The notes under the pieces are model-generated. The model was not told where the DNA came from. It saw nothing but the letters and a program-made list of their open reading frames with translations, and made no database searches. A program made the translations under genes and the position numbers. From positions 124,001-188,000 of the forward strand of contig JAGBTN010000015.1 in the NCBI GenBank assembly GCA_017631315.1: a stretch of 64,000 nucleotides of DNA. The letters run 5' to 3'. The stretch comes from Bacteroidaceae bacterium. GTDB lineage: Bacteria; Bacteroidota; Bacteroidia; Bacteroidales; Bacteroidaceae. This document shows, piece after piece, positions 51,378 to 60,910 of this stretch (its first letter is position 1; each line of letters opens with the position of its first letter).

Positions 51378-53126
51378 TTAATCGTTCAACTTCAAATCCT
51401 CTTTCAACTCCAGGGAATCAGAAACCTCTTCCACCTTCTTCGGCGAAGGCTCCTGAAGGGGGCTGACAATTCCCCTCTGCTTCTTAATATCACTCAATTT
51501 CTGTCTCGGTGCAGAATGTCGCACACTCTCCTTGAGTTCCGTACCAGACTTCTTGGGACGCCACTCGAAAAGATCGTATTTGTCGCGTGGACGGATATAA
51601 TCAAACCAAGCAAAATTCTGCAAATAGCGCATGTTTTCAGGGATAAGCACAATCGGATACATCGTGCCCGTGGCAGCAGGCATCCATATACGCTCAACCT
51701 TCTTGTCACGCAAAAACATCTTAAGTAACGATGTTTCCGTATGATTCATTTCTATCATCACACTATCCTCGTCAAATGGAAAGTAATTGACAAAAACATT
51801 ACCCACCGATGTGGTAAGATACAATTCTCCTTCCCTGAAATAAGAATGCATCTCATGCCCAGACACCTGATTATAATGAATGCTGTCAATCCTTTCTACC
51901 GAGAGAGCCTGCCTCAACACCTGAACACTGTCGATGTTCCCGTTTCCAAAAAACATCCGAATCTCCTCTCCAAGTTGTTGCTGCCCTGCCTGCCACAATA
52001 TCGGATCCTGATACATAATGAGAAGGCTGTCACGACTATCATAAACCATCGAATCGCAAACCGCCTGAACATCATTATGGAAAACACGCATATGATGATA
52101 ACCATGCATAATGCGATAAACAGAATCCGTATCTATATTATATGTGAAGATTTTGAAAGTATCTGCGTGAGCAAACATAGTGTCTGCCTGACTATAATCA
52201 ATAACCAACGCACTGTCCGTCGCCATAATGTAACCCGTACTGTCCTCGTAATAACAATACTCACCGGTAAACATCTTCTTGTCAATCGCATCAGTATACA
52301 GGATATTGCCAAACGCCTCAGCCGTTGCGACGTCATCATTCCACACAACACTATCACCAACAAGACGCTTGCCATTGTTGTTCAAGATACTGCGCTCCAA
52401 AAGATAAGAACGCTTGGCCTGCGTATCATAATATCCAAGTTCTGAATATATATGGTTCTCGCCGTTCTTTATGTTCGAAGGACCAACTATATGGGCAATC
52501 GCTGTTTCCGTATTATAATGGAGCGTATCGGAGATAAGAATCGTTTGTGGTCTTGCAGGCGGAGCAGGATTAACCAAACGAACATTATAGTTAAAGACAG
52601 CCTCATGCGTAACCGGGCTGTACTCTCCCCAGTCACTTGTCAATTCGTTATCATGGTCAAGTACTCGCCCTCCCTCAAAGAAATAACCTAAATTATACAG
52701 TCGATCGTAATCGAGGCTATCGGTATAGATGGTCATCGTTCCATGCTTAAGTACAACATAATGGCGTGCTCGAGCCAGCCGATCTGTGCCATTATAATAG
52801 AATACTTCACTGTCAAGCAAGACCGTATCTCCTTGATTCATGTGCACATTACCATATGCGTCAAAAGAATTGGTAGCTTCATAAAATAGCGCGCTATCGC
52901 AATTCATGAGCATTCCCTCATGGCTGAGTTGAACATTACCGACCAAGATTTGTGCCGTACGATGTACTCGATCGTCGAAGAAAAGGCGGTCGGCATGCAA
53001 CAAATGAACCTTGGCAGCAGATGGCGGTCTGCTTTCTGTTGCTCTACGTTCTGGCGTTACGGCCGTAAGCAAGCAGAAACAGAAGAACAGAAATACGCAA
53101 AGGATATATATTCGCTGTCGTATCAC
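51378..53126 (-). CDS. OstA/LptA-like periplasmic protein
   Basis: 582 aa. An N-terminal signal or anchor (IYILCVFLFFCFCLLTAV) is followed by repeated beta-strand hairpins of the OstA/LptA jellyroll kind: HLLHADRLFFDDRVHRTAQILVGNVQLSHEGMLMNCDSALFYEATNSFDAYGNVHMNQGDTVLLDSEVFYY and several similar repeats to about residue 480. It is far longer than E. coli LptA (about 185 aa), as usual for Bacteroidetes OstA-like proteins; the C-terminus is charged and low in complexity. Likely forms part of the LPS bridge; lptB is encoded elsewhere in the window. It overlaps the upstream PpiC gene by 4 nt. Confidence 0.85.
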   Translation of the reverse strand: MIRQRIYILCVFLFFCFCLLTAVTPERRATESRPPSAAKVHLLHADRLFFDDRVHRTAQILVGNVQLSHEGMLMNCDSALFYEATNSFDAYGNVHMNQGDTVLLDSEVFYYNGTDRLARARHYVVLKHGTMTIYTDSLDYDRLYNLGYFFEGGRVLDHDNELTSDWGEYSPVTHEAVFNYNVRLVNPAPPARPQTILISDTLHYNTETAIAHIVGPSNIKNGENHIYSELGYYDTQAKRSYLLERSILNNNGKRLVGDSVVWNDDVATAEAFGNILYTDAIDKKMFTGEYCYYEDSTGYIMATDSALVIDYSQADTMFAHADTFKIFTYNIDTDSVYRIMHGYHHMRVFHNDVQAVCDSMVYDSRDSLLIMYQDPILWQAGQQQLGEEIRMFFGNGNIDSVQVLRQALSVERIDSIHYNQVSGHEMHSYFREGELYLTTSVGNVFVNYFPFDEDSVMIEMNHTETSLLKMFLRDKKVERIWMPAATGTMYPIVLIPENMRYLQNFAWFDYIRPRDKYDLFEWRPKKSGTELKESVRHSAPRQKLSDIKKQRGIVSPLQEPSPKKVEEVSDSLELKEDLKLND

Positions 53127-54475
53127 TTTATCCAGCCTTCATATTGGAAATCGCAATCTCTCCAATCCGGATTGATGCGTATGTAGGTACTCTTTTGTTT
53201 CTCCTTAATCCATTCCTCGATGACTTCTTCTCCCTTTTTCTCTTCTACCATTGCCTTCAGGATTTGGAAGTCCTCTGTAATACTTGCCCGATGCATGACA
53301 GTGCGGTTTTTAAGACGGGCGATGGCGCAAACTGTCTTGCCTTTTGTATTAATCATTGTGAATGGCTTTGACATTTCGCCTACTTCGAGTGTTTCCACCA
53401 CTCGAGCCAATTCAGGAGAAAAAGCCGAAAGTTCACTCATTTCGAAACGGGTTGTCGTTTCGCCTGTTGCCTTATTATTGGAGAGAATGCCACGATTATT
53501 ACGTGTATCCTTATCGTCCGAAGCATATAAGACTGCATCCTCGAATGATATCTTATTATTTCGGATGTCGCTGGTGATGGAATCAAGAACGACCAATGCA
53601 CTGTCAATGTCTGTCTGCGACACTTCCGGACGTCTCAAGATATGGCGGCACTTTAGTTTGTCGCCACGTTTGTCGATGAGTTGAATGATATGGAAACCAA
53701 ACTCGCTCTGTGCAATCTTGCTTACTTTTTTAGGGTCGGTCAAACTGAATGCAACGTTGGCAAAACCCGGGTCGAGTTCGCCTTTGCCCATATAGGGCAT
53801 TTCGCCTCCCTGACGAGCGGAGCCTGGATCCTCGCTATAGAGGCGAGCCAATGTTGAAAAGGAGGTGGAACCACTATTGATGCGCTCGGTATAATCGCGG
53901 AGCAGTCCTTTGACTCGATCTATTTCTTCTTGTGGAATACGTGGCTGCAGCACAAGCAATTGAACTTCCACCTGCGTAGGAATGAGGGGCAGGCTGTCTT
54001 CCGGAAATTCTTTGAAATAGCGACGAACCTCGGCAGGAGTGACTTTGATGTCTGCTGTGAGTTGGTCTCGCATACGAAGTGCTGTAAGGCGATTTTTGTA
54101 TTGGTCGAAGAGTTCTTCGCGTATCTGTACCATTGACAGTTTCATGTATTCTTCGAGTTTCTCCTTTGACCCAGCCATGAGTATTCTCTCGTTGATTTCC
54201 GACTCGACATACTGGTTCACTTCCGAATCGGTTACACTGACACTGTCAATCACTGCCTGATGGAGGAAGAGTTTTTGGATTGCTATCTGTTCGGGAATAA
54301 CACAATAGGGGTTACCTTTTGTCTGTGAGCCGAACTCGAGACGTTGCTTCTCTACATCCGAGCGCAGTATGGCTTCGTCGCCAACAACCCATACCACTTC
54401 GTCTATGACATTCTTTTGTGCCTGCGAGAACAGGCAGCATAGTATTGCGAAGAGACCGAGTGTGTGTCGTTTCAT
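53123..54475 (-). CDS. SurA-like periplasmic peptidyl-prolyl isomerase
   Basis: 450 aa from the ATG at 54475; an upstream GTG at 54493 is less likely. Signal peptide LGLFAILCCLFSQA, SurA-type N-terminal chaperone helices (NVIDEVVWVVGDEAILRSDVEKQRLEFG), a first parvulin domain around 175-270 (ARLYSEDPGSARQGGEMPYMGKGELDPGFANVAFSL, FGFHIIQLIDKRGDK) and a second, weaker one around 280-385 (CRHILRRPEV... RGILSNN). Assists outer-membrane protein folding. Lies 36 nt after another PpiC gene. Confidence 0.9.
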   Translation of the reverse strand: MKRHTLGLFAILCCLFSQAQKNVIDEVVWVVGDEAILRSDVEKQRLEFGSQTKGNPYCVIPEQIAIQKLFLHQAVIDSVSVTDSEVNQYVESEINERILMAGSKEKLEEYMKLSMVQIREELFDQYKNRLTALRMRDQLTADIKVTPAEVRRYFKEFPEDSLPLIPTQVEVQLLVLQPRIPQEEIDRVKGLLRDYTERINSGSTSFSTLARLYSEDPGSARQGGEMPYMGKGELDPGFANVAFSLTDPKKVSKIAQSEFGFHIIQLIDKRGDKLKCRHILRRPEVSQTDIDSALVVLDSITSDIRNNKISFEDAVLYASDDKDTRNNRGILSNNKATGETTTRFEMSELSAFSPELARVVETLEVGEMSKPFTMINTKGKTVCAIARLKNRTVMHRASITEDFQILKAMVEEKKGEEVIEEWIKEKQKSTYIRINPDWRDCDFQYEGWIK

Positions 54476-54511
54476 ATTTCTTTTTTTCGTCACTATCGTT
54501 GTTTAGGCTTC

Positions 54512-55936
54512 TTAGTGATTGTTGACGGTTTTGAGTGCTTCCTTGTCAATTTCGACGGTATAGCGTTTGCGGAGTTCTGCCACGAACTCGTCCTCTTTGA
54601 GTCGCTGATAGTCGCTGACTACCTGATTGCTTACGTCTTTCCATTCTGCCGGACCCTTCTTGAGTACCTTACCGAAGATGCCAATATGGGGATAGCCTTT
54701 GACGGGTTTGAGTTCGGCACTCTTCACTTTTAACGCCAGACGGTCGACATTGGAATTGTCGCCTTTCTTGAAGATGCGGCGTTCTACGCGCACCATGATG
54801 CTATCCTTATTGAATGTTTCGCGAATGGTTTCCATCCATTTGTCTGTGGGCTGCTTTTTGACGAGTTTCTTTACTGCTTTCACATCGGCTGCATCTTTGC
54901 AGTAATACACCATGCCCCTGTATCGCGGTTCGTCCCAGGCATAGTTCTTCTTGTTTTTCTTGAAGTAAGTGGTCAGTGCCAGTGTGTCTTTTGCTGCCGG
55001 TTCCCAGATGCGGCTGTTGCACTCTTCGAAGAGGAGCAGACCGTCGTGATATTCCTGCACGAGATATTTCAGTTCGCTATCCTTGGCGCAGAACTCTTCT
55101 GTCTTCTCGTCGAGGATTTGCTCGATGGTCTTTTCGCCGTTGCTTTGTGAGGCGATGGAATCGAGGACTTGCTGTGCAAGCTGGTTTTCCAAGCCTTGGC
55201 CTTCGAGGTACTTCAAGATCATGTCATGCAGTTCTTCGTATGGTTCGAGGTCTTTCTTGCCCATCAGCTTGACGATGTCGTAGCCGAAGGGCATGAGGAA
55301 AGGCTCGCTCACTTCGTTCACTTCGAGCGAATAGGCTACGTCTTCGAATTCCTTCACCACTTGGTTGGGGCCGATCCAGGGCAGCATTCCGCCACGAGCG
55401 GCTGAGCCTGGGTCTTGCGACACGGTTTGTGCCAGTTCGGCAAAGTCGGCTCCGTCCTTCAGTGCCTGATGGATGGAGTCTATTTTGGCTTTGGCCATTG
55501 CCTGCTGTTCTTCTGTGGCGTCTTGTGGCAGGCGAATGAGGATATGTGCCGGCTGCAGGAGTTGTTTGCCTTCGAGGCGTGCCAACATGCCGTCGTAGTA
55601 GGCTTTACATTCTTTCTCCTTTGCGCCTTCGGGGACGAGAAGCGGACGTATCAGTTGGTCGCGATAGGTGCGGAATTCTTTTTGGTAACTGGTGAGGGTG
55701 TCCAGGTGGTTGTCGAGTGCGGAAAGGACTTTGAGTTTGTAGTTGACGAAGAGTTCGGCATATTCCTCAACGTTCTTCTTGTCGATGACACCTTCTGAGT
55801 TGTTCTTGTTGTAGTTGTATTCGAATTCGCTACGGGTGACTGGCACTCCGCCTATGCGCATTACGATGGGGTCTTCCTGTGCGGCTGCGGTCAGCGCTAC
55901 TACGGCTAATGCAATACCGGCAAATATCTTCTTCAT
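54512..55936 (-). CDS. Second PpiC-type periplasmic peptidyl-prolyl isomerase
   Basis: 474 aa. Signal peptide IFAGIALAVVALTAAA, an N-terminal helical region (VTRSEFEYNYNKNNSEGVIDKKNVEEYAELFVNYKLKVLSAL), one clear parvulin domain (PAHILIRLPQD... SQDPGSAARGGMLPWIGPNQVVKEFEDVAYSLEVNEVSEPFLMPFGYDIVKL at about 130-230) and a long C-terminal part with a degenerate second domain. Paralogue of the next gene; tandem PpiC genes in front of an OstA-like gene suggest joint work in outer-membrane assembly. It follows guaB by 74 nt. Confidence 0.9.
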   Translation of the reverse strand: MKKIFAGIALAVVALTAAAQEDPIVMRIGGVPVTRSEFEYNYNKNNSEGVIDKKNVEEYAELFVNYKLKVLSALDNHLDTLTSYQKEFRTYRDQLIRPLLVPEGAKEKECKAYYDGMLARLEGKQLLQPAHILIRLPQDATEEQQAMAKAKIDSIHQALKDGADFAELAQTVSQDPGSAARGGMLPWIGPNQVVKEFEDVAYSLEVNEVSEPFLMPFGYDIVKLMGKKDLEPYEELHDMILKYLEGQGLENQLAQQVLDSIASQSNGEKTIEQILDEKTEEFCAKDSELKYLVQEYHDGLLLFEECNSRIWEPAAKDTLALTTYFKKNKKNYAWDEPRYRGMVYYCKDAADVKAVKKLVKKQPTDKWMETIRETFNKDSIMVRVERRIFKKGDNSNVDRLALKVKSAELKPVKGYPHIGIFGKVLKKGPAEWKDVSNQVVSDYQRLKEDEFVAELRKRYTVEIDKEALKTVNNH

Positions 55937-56010
55937 TTTCGGTTGATGATGTTGTTTCTGACTTTCTTGAGTATTCGGGGTTGTCGGATTACTCGGGGAA
56001 GTATTGGCCT

Positions 56011-57880
<1,870 letters not shown>

Positions 57881-59437
57881 ATGCTAAAGAAAATCCGCTT
57901 GACACTGGCCATCGTCTTCTGGGTGCTCATCACATGGCTCCTGGTCGACTTCACCGGAACGGCACATGCCTATCTGGGATGGATGGCGAAAATCCAGTTT
58001 GTGCCGGCACTGCTGGCGCTGAACATAGGAGCACTGCTCTTCGTCGTGACACTCACCCTGCTGATGGGGCGCATCTACTGCTCCGTCATCTGCCCACTGG
58101 GCGTCATGCAGGACGCCATCGCATGGCTGCGTAAGAAAAAGAACAAGTACAACTACTCGCCGGCAAAGAACACACTGCGCTACACAATGCTCGTGCTGGC
58201 CTGCGCAACCCTCGCCCTCAACATAGCATGGATAGGCGGACTCATCTTCCCCTACAGCGCCTACGGCCGCATCGTCGCAGCCATTGTGGCACCACTCTAC
58301 AAACTCGCCAACAACGGACTGGCAGCCATCGCCGAACACTACAACAGCTACGCCTTCTACGAAGTTGACGTATGGTTCAAGAGCACAGCAGCACTCATCG
58401 TGGCACTCCTCACATGGGCCATCATCGCCATACTCGCATGGAAAGGCGGACGCACATGGTGCAACACCATCTGCCCCGTCGGCACACTGCTCGGCCTCAT
58501 CAGCAAACACTCATACCTCAAGATGAACATCGACGCCGACAAGTGCAAAAACTGCCACAAATGCGAACGCAACTGCAAAGCAGCCTGCATAGACATCAAC
58601 ACACTCACCATCGACCACACACGATGCGTAGCCTGCGGCAACTGCCAAGAACAATGCACCTTCGACGCCATGCACTTCGCACCAACCACACAACAGACAA
58701 AACAAAACAACAAACCCGCCCACAAAGAAGAAAAAACAACCGAAGACACCGGCCGACGCGCCGTCCTCACCGGCGTAGCACTACTCGCCGGCACAGCACT
58801 CGCCAAAGCACAAAAGAAAATAGAACCCAAAACAACCGACGGCGGGCTGGCAGACATCATCAAAAAAGAAAAACCACAACGAGAAAAACCCATCACACCA
58901 CCGGGCTCACTCTCCATCCGACACATGCGCACACACTGCACAGCCTGCCAACTCTGCATCAATGCATGCCCCAACGACGTACTCCGACCCAGCAGCAGCC
59001 TCGACCACTTCATGCAACCCGAAGTAAGCTTCGAACGCGGATACTGCCGCCCCGAATGCACACGATGCTCAGAAGTCTGCCCCACATCCGCCATACAACC
59101 CGTCACCGTCGAAGAACGAACAGCCATACAAGTAGGACACACCGTATGGACACGCAACCTCTGCGTACCCGTCAAAGACGGCAAACCATGCGGACTCTGC
59201 GCACGCAAATGCCCCGCAGGAGCCATACAAATGGTACCACTCCAAGCCGGCGTACACCGAGACGGACGACGATGGCTCGACGCAGACAACAAAGAAATAC
59301 CACGCGACAAAGTCCTCCTCATACCCGTCGTCAACGAAGAAAAGTGCATCGGCTGCGGAGCATGCGAAAACCTCTGTCCCTCAAACCCCATCAGCGCAAT
59401 ACACGTAGAAGGACACGAAGTACACAAAGAAATCTGA
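57881..59437 (+). CDS. Membrane-bound polyferredoxin (NapH-like N-terminus, several 4Fe-4S clusters)
   Basis: 518 aa. The N-terminal half has about four to five membrane helices with NapH/RnfA-type CxxxCP motifs facing the cytoplasm (MGRIYCSVICPLG and CNTICPVG). Then come a ferredoxin pair (CKNCHKCERNC, CVACGNCQEQC), a Tat-like/hydrophobic segment (GRRAVLTGVALLAGTALAKA) and a C-terminal half with four further Fe-S motifs (CTACQLCINACP, CTRCSEVCP, CGLCARKCP, CIGCGACENLCP). The order suggests electron transfer from quinol through a chain of clusters to a partner, probably the aldo/keto reductase 29 nt downstream. From about 58.4 kb the coding strand is extremely T-poor; 58681-58740 has no T at all. 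Confidence 0.85.
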   Translation: MLKKIRLTLAIVFWVLITWLLVDFTGTAHAYLGWMAKIQFVPALLALNIGALLFVVTLTLLMGRIYCSVICPLGVMQDAIAWLRKKKNKYNYSPAKNTLRYTMLVLACATLALNIAWIGGLIFPYSAYGRIVAAIVAPLYKLANNGLAAIAEHYNSYAFYEVDVWFKSTAALIVALLTWAIIAILAWKGGRTWCNTICPVGTLLGLISKHSYLKMNIDADKCKNCHKCERNCKAACIDINTLTIDHTRCVACGNCQEQCTFDAMHFAPTTQQTKQNNKPAHKEEKTTEDTGRRAVLTGVALLAGTALAKAQKKIEPKTTDGGLADIIKKEKPQREKPITPPGSLSIRHMRTHCTACQLCINACPNDVLRPSSSLDHFMQPEVSFERGYCRPECTRCSEVCPTSAIQPVTVEERTAIQVGHTVWTRNLCVPVKDGKPCGLCARKCPAGAIQMVPLQAGVHRDGRRWLDADNKEIPRDKVLLIPVVNEEKCIGCGACENLCPSNPISAIHVEGHEVHKEI

Positions 59438-59466
59438 CCTAACGACAACCAACACAGACACACACT

Positions 59467-60855
59467 ATGAAAGATATCACAAGAAGAGACTTCCTCAAAG
59501 CCTCAGGCACAGTAGCAGCCACAACAGCCCTGGCATCCTGCGGAATACAAGGAAGCAACGAAAACGGCGAAATAGACTATATGGGACACCACACCAGCCC
59601 CATACCCACAGACAAAATGACATATCGCACCAACCCCAAACAAGGCGACAAAGTAAGCCTGCTCGGATACGGATGGATGCGACTGCCAAACAAAAAAGAC
59701 AACAACGGACAAGACGTCATAGACCAAGAACAAGTCAACCGACTCTGCAAGTTCGCACTCGACCACGGCGTCAACTACTTCGACACATCACCAGCCTACT
59801 GCCGCGGAAAAAGCGAAGAAAGCCTCGGCATAGCACTCGAAGCAAGCGGCTACAAACGCAGCGACTACTTCATCGCCACCAAACTCTCCAACTTCTCACC
59901 CACACAATATAGCCTCGAAGAAGGCAAGGCAATGTTCGAACGAAGCCTGCAATACCTCAAGACAGACTACGTCGATTACCTCCTCCTGCACAGCATCGGA
60001 GGCGGAGGCATGGGCCCCGTCCACCAACGCTACCTTGACAACGGACTACTCGACTGGCTCATGGAACAACGCGAGGCAGGCCGAATCCGCAACCTCGGCT
60101 TCTCATTCCATGGCAACGTCGCAGTCTTCGACTGGGCATTGGCCAACCAAGACAAGTATCATTGGGATTTCGTTCAGATACAAGCCAACTACGTAGAATG
60201 GGAACACGAAGACAACGGCCGTTCAGGAAAATACCTCTACGAAGAACTTGCCAAACGCAACATACCCGTTGTCATCATGGAACCACTGCTCGGCGGACGC
60301 CTCTCCAAAGTGCCCGACCACGTTGTTTCGCTCTTCAAACAGCGCAAACCGGAAAACAGCGTTGCCTCATGGGCGTTCCGCTACATTGGTTCAAAGCCCC
60401 AAGTGCTTACCGTTCTCAGCGGAATGACATACATGGAGCACCTGGAAGACAATGTTCGCACCTACTCGCCGCTCGAGCCTCTTACCGAAGAGGAACAGCA
60501 ATGGCTCGAAGGCAAAACAGCAACTCTCATCAAGAGCTATCCCACCATCGACTGCAACGACTGCAAATACTGCATGCCTTGCCCTTATGGTCTTGACATT
60601 CCTGCCATCTTTGTTCACTATAATAAATGTGTGAACACGGGAAATGTACCAGAAAGTCAGCAGGCAGAGGACTACCAGAAGGCTCGTCGTGCCTTCCTCG
60701 TCGGCTACGACCGCAGTGTTCCCAAGCTCCGTCAGGCAAACCATTGCATCCAATGCCGCGAGTGCGTGAGCCATTGTCCGCAACAGATTGACATTCCTCG
60801 CGAGTTGCAACGCGTGGACGAGTTTGTTGAAAAGCTCAAACAAGGCACTCTATAA
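59467..60855 (+). CDS. Tat-exported aldo/keto reductase with C-terminal ferredoxin-type clusters
   Basis: 462 aa. Tat signal ITRRDFLKASGTVAATTALASC, with a possible lipobox Cys. The AKR barrel has GYGWMRLPNK, NYFDTSPAYCRGKSEESLG (catalytic Asp/Tyr pair), VDYLLLHSI (the His) and IPVVIMEPLLGGRL. The C-terminus has DCNDCKYCMPCPYGLDIP and CIQCRECVSHCPQQIDIP, two [4Fe-4S] motifs as in the Fe-S-containing AKR family. The Lys of the canonical AKR tetrad reads as ATKLSNF. Probably takes electrons from the polyferredoxin to reduce an unknown periplasmic substrate (inference). Codon choice changes abruptly at about 60.13 kb. Followed by a strong bidirectional terminator. Confidence 0.88.
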   Translation: MKDITRRDFLKASGTVAATTALASCGIQGSNENGEIDYMGHHTSPIPTDKMTYRTNPKQGDKVSLLGYGWMRLPNKKDNNGQDVIDQEQVNRLCKFALDHGVNYFDTSPAYCRGKSEESLGIALEASGYKRSDYFIATKLSNFSPTQYSLEEGKAMFERSLQYLKTDYVDYLLLHSIGGGGMGPVHQRYLDNGLLDWLMEQREAGRIRNLGFSFHGNVAVFDWALANQDKYHWDFVQIQANYVEWEHEDNGRSGKYLYEELAKRNIPVVIMEPLLGGRLSKVPDHVVSLFKQRKPENSVASWAFRYIGSKPQVLTVLSGMTYMEHLEDNVRTYSPLEPLTEEEQQWLEGKTATLIKSYPTIDCNDCKYCMPCPYGLDIPAIFVHYNKCVNTGNVPESQQAEDYQKARRAFLVGYDRSVPKLRQANHCIQCRECVSHCPQQIDIPRELQRVDEFVEKLKQGTL

Positions 60856-60861
60856 ACAGCA

Positions 60862-60904
60862 AAAGAAAGGGCCCCTTCCCATGACGAGAAGGGGCCCTTT
60901 CTTT
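60862..60904. terminator. Bidirectional terminator between the aldo/keto reductase and GH92 genes
   Basis: A perfect 17-bp stem: AAAGAAAGGGCCCCTTC (60862-60878) pairs with GAAGGGGCCCTTTCTTT (60888-60904), 9-nt loop. A-rich and T-rich edges allow termination in both directions between convergent genes. Confidence 0.92.
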
Positions 60905-60910
60905 GTTTCC

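Noticed and set aside
58357-59463. Long minus-strand and alternative plus-strand frames over the polyferredoxin gene (368 and 356 codons)
   Set aside because: They arise because the coding strand is nearly free of T and hence of stop codons; the products are Arg/Thr/His-rich or Cys/Ser-rich with no domains, whereas the called frame has clear Fe-S motifs.
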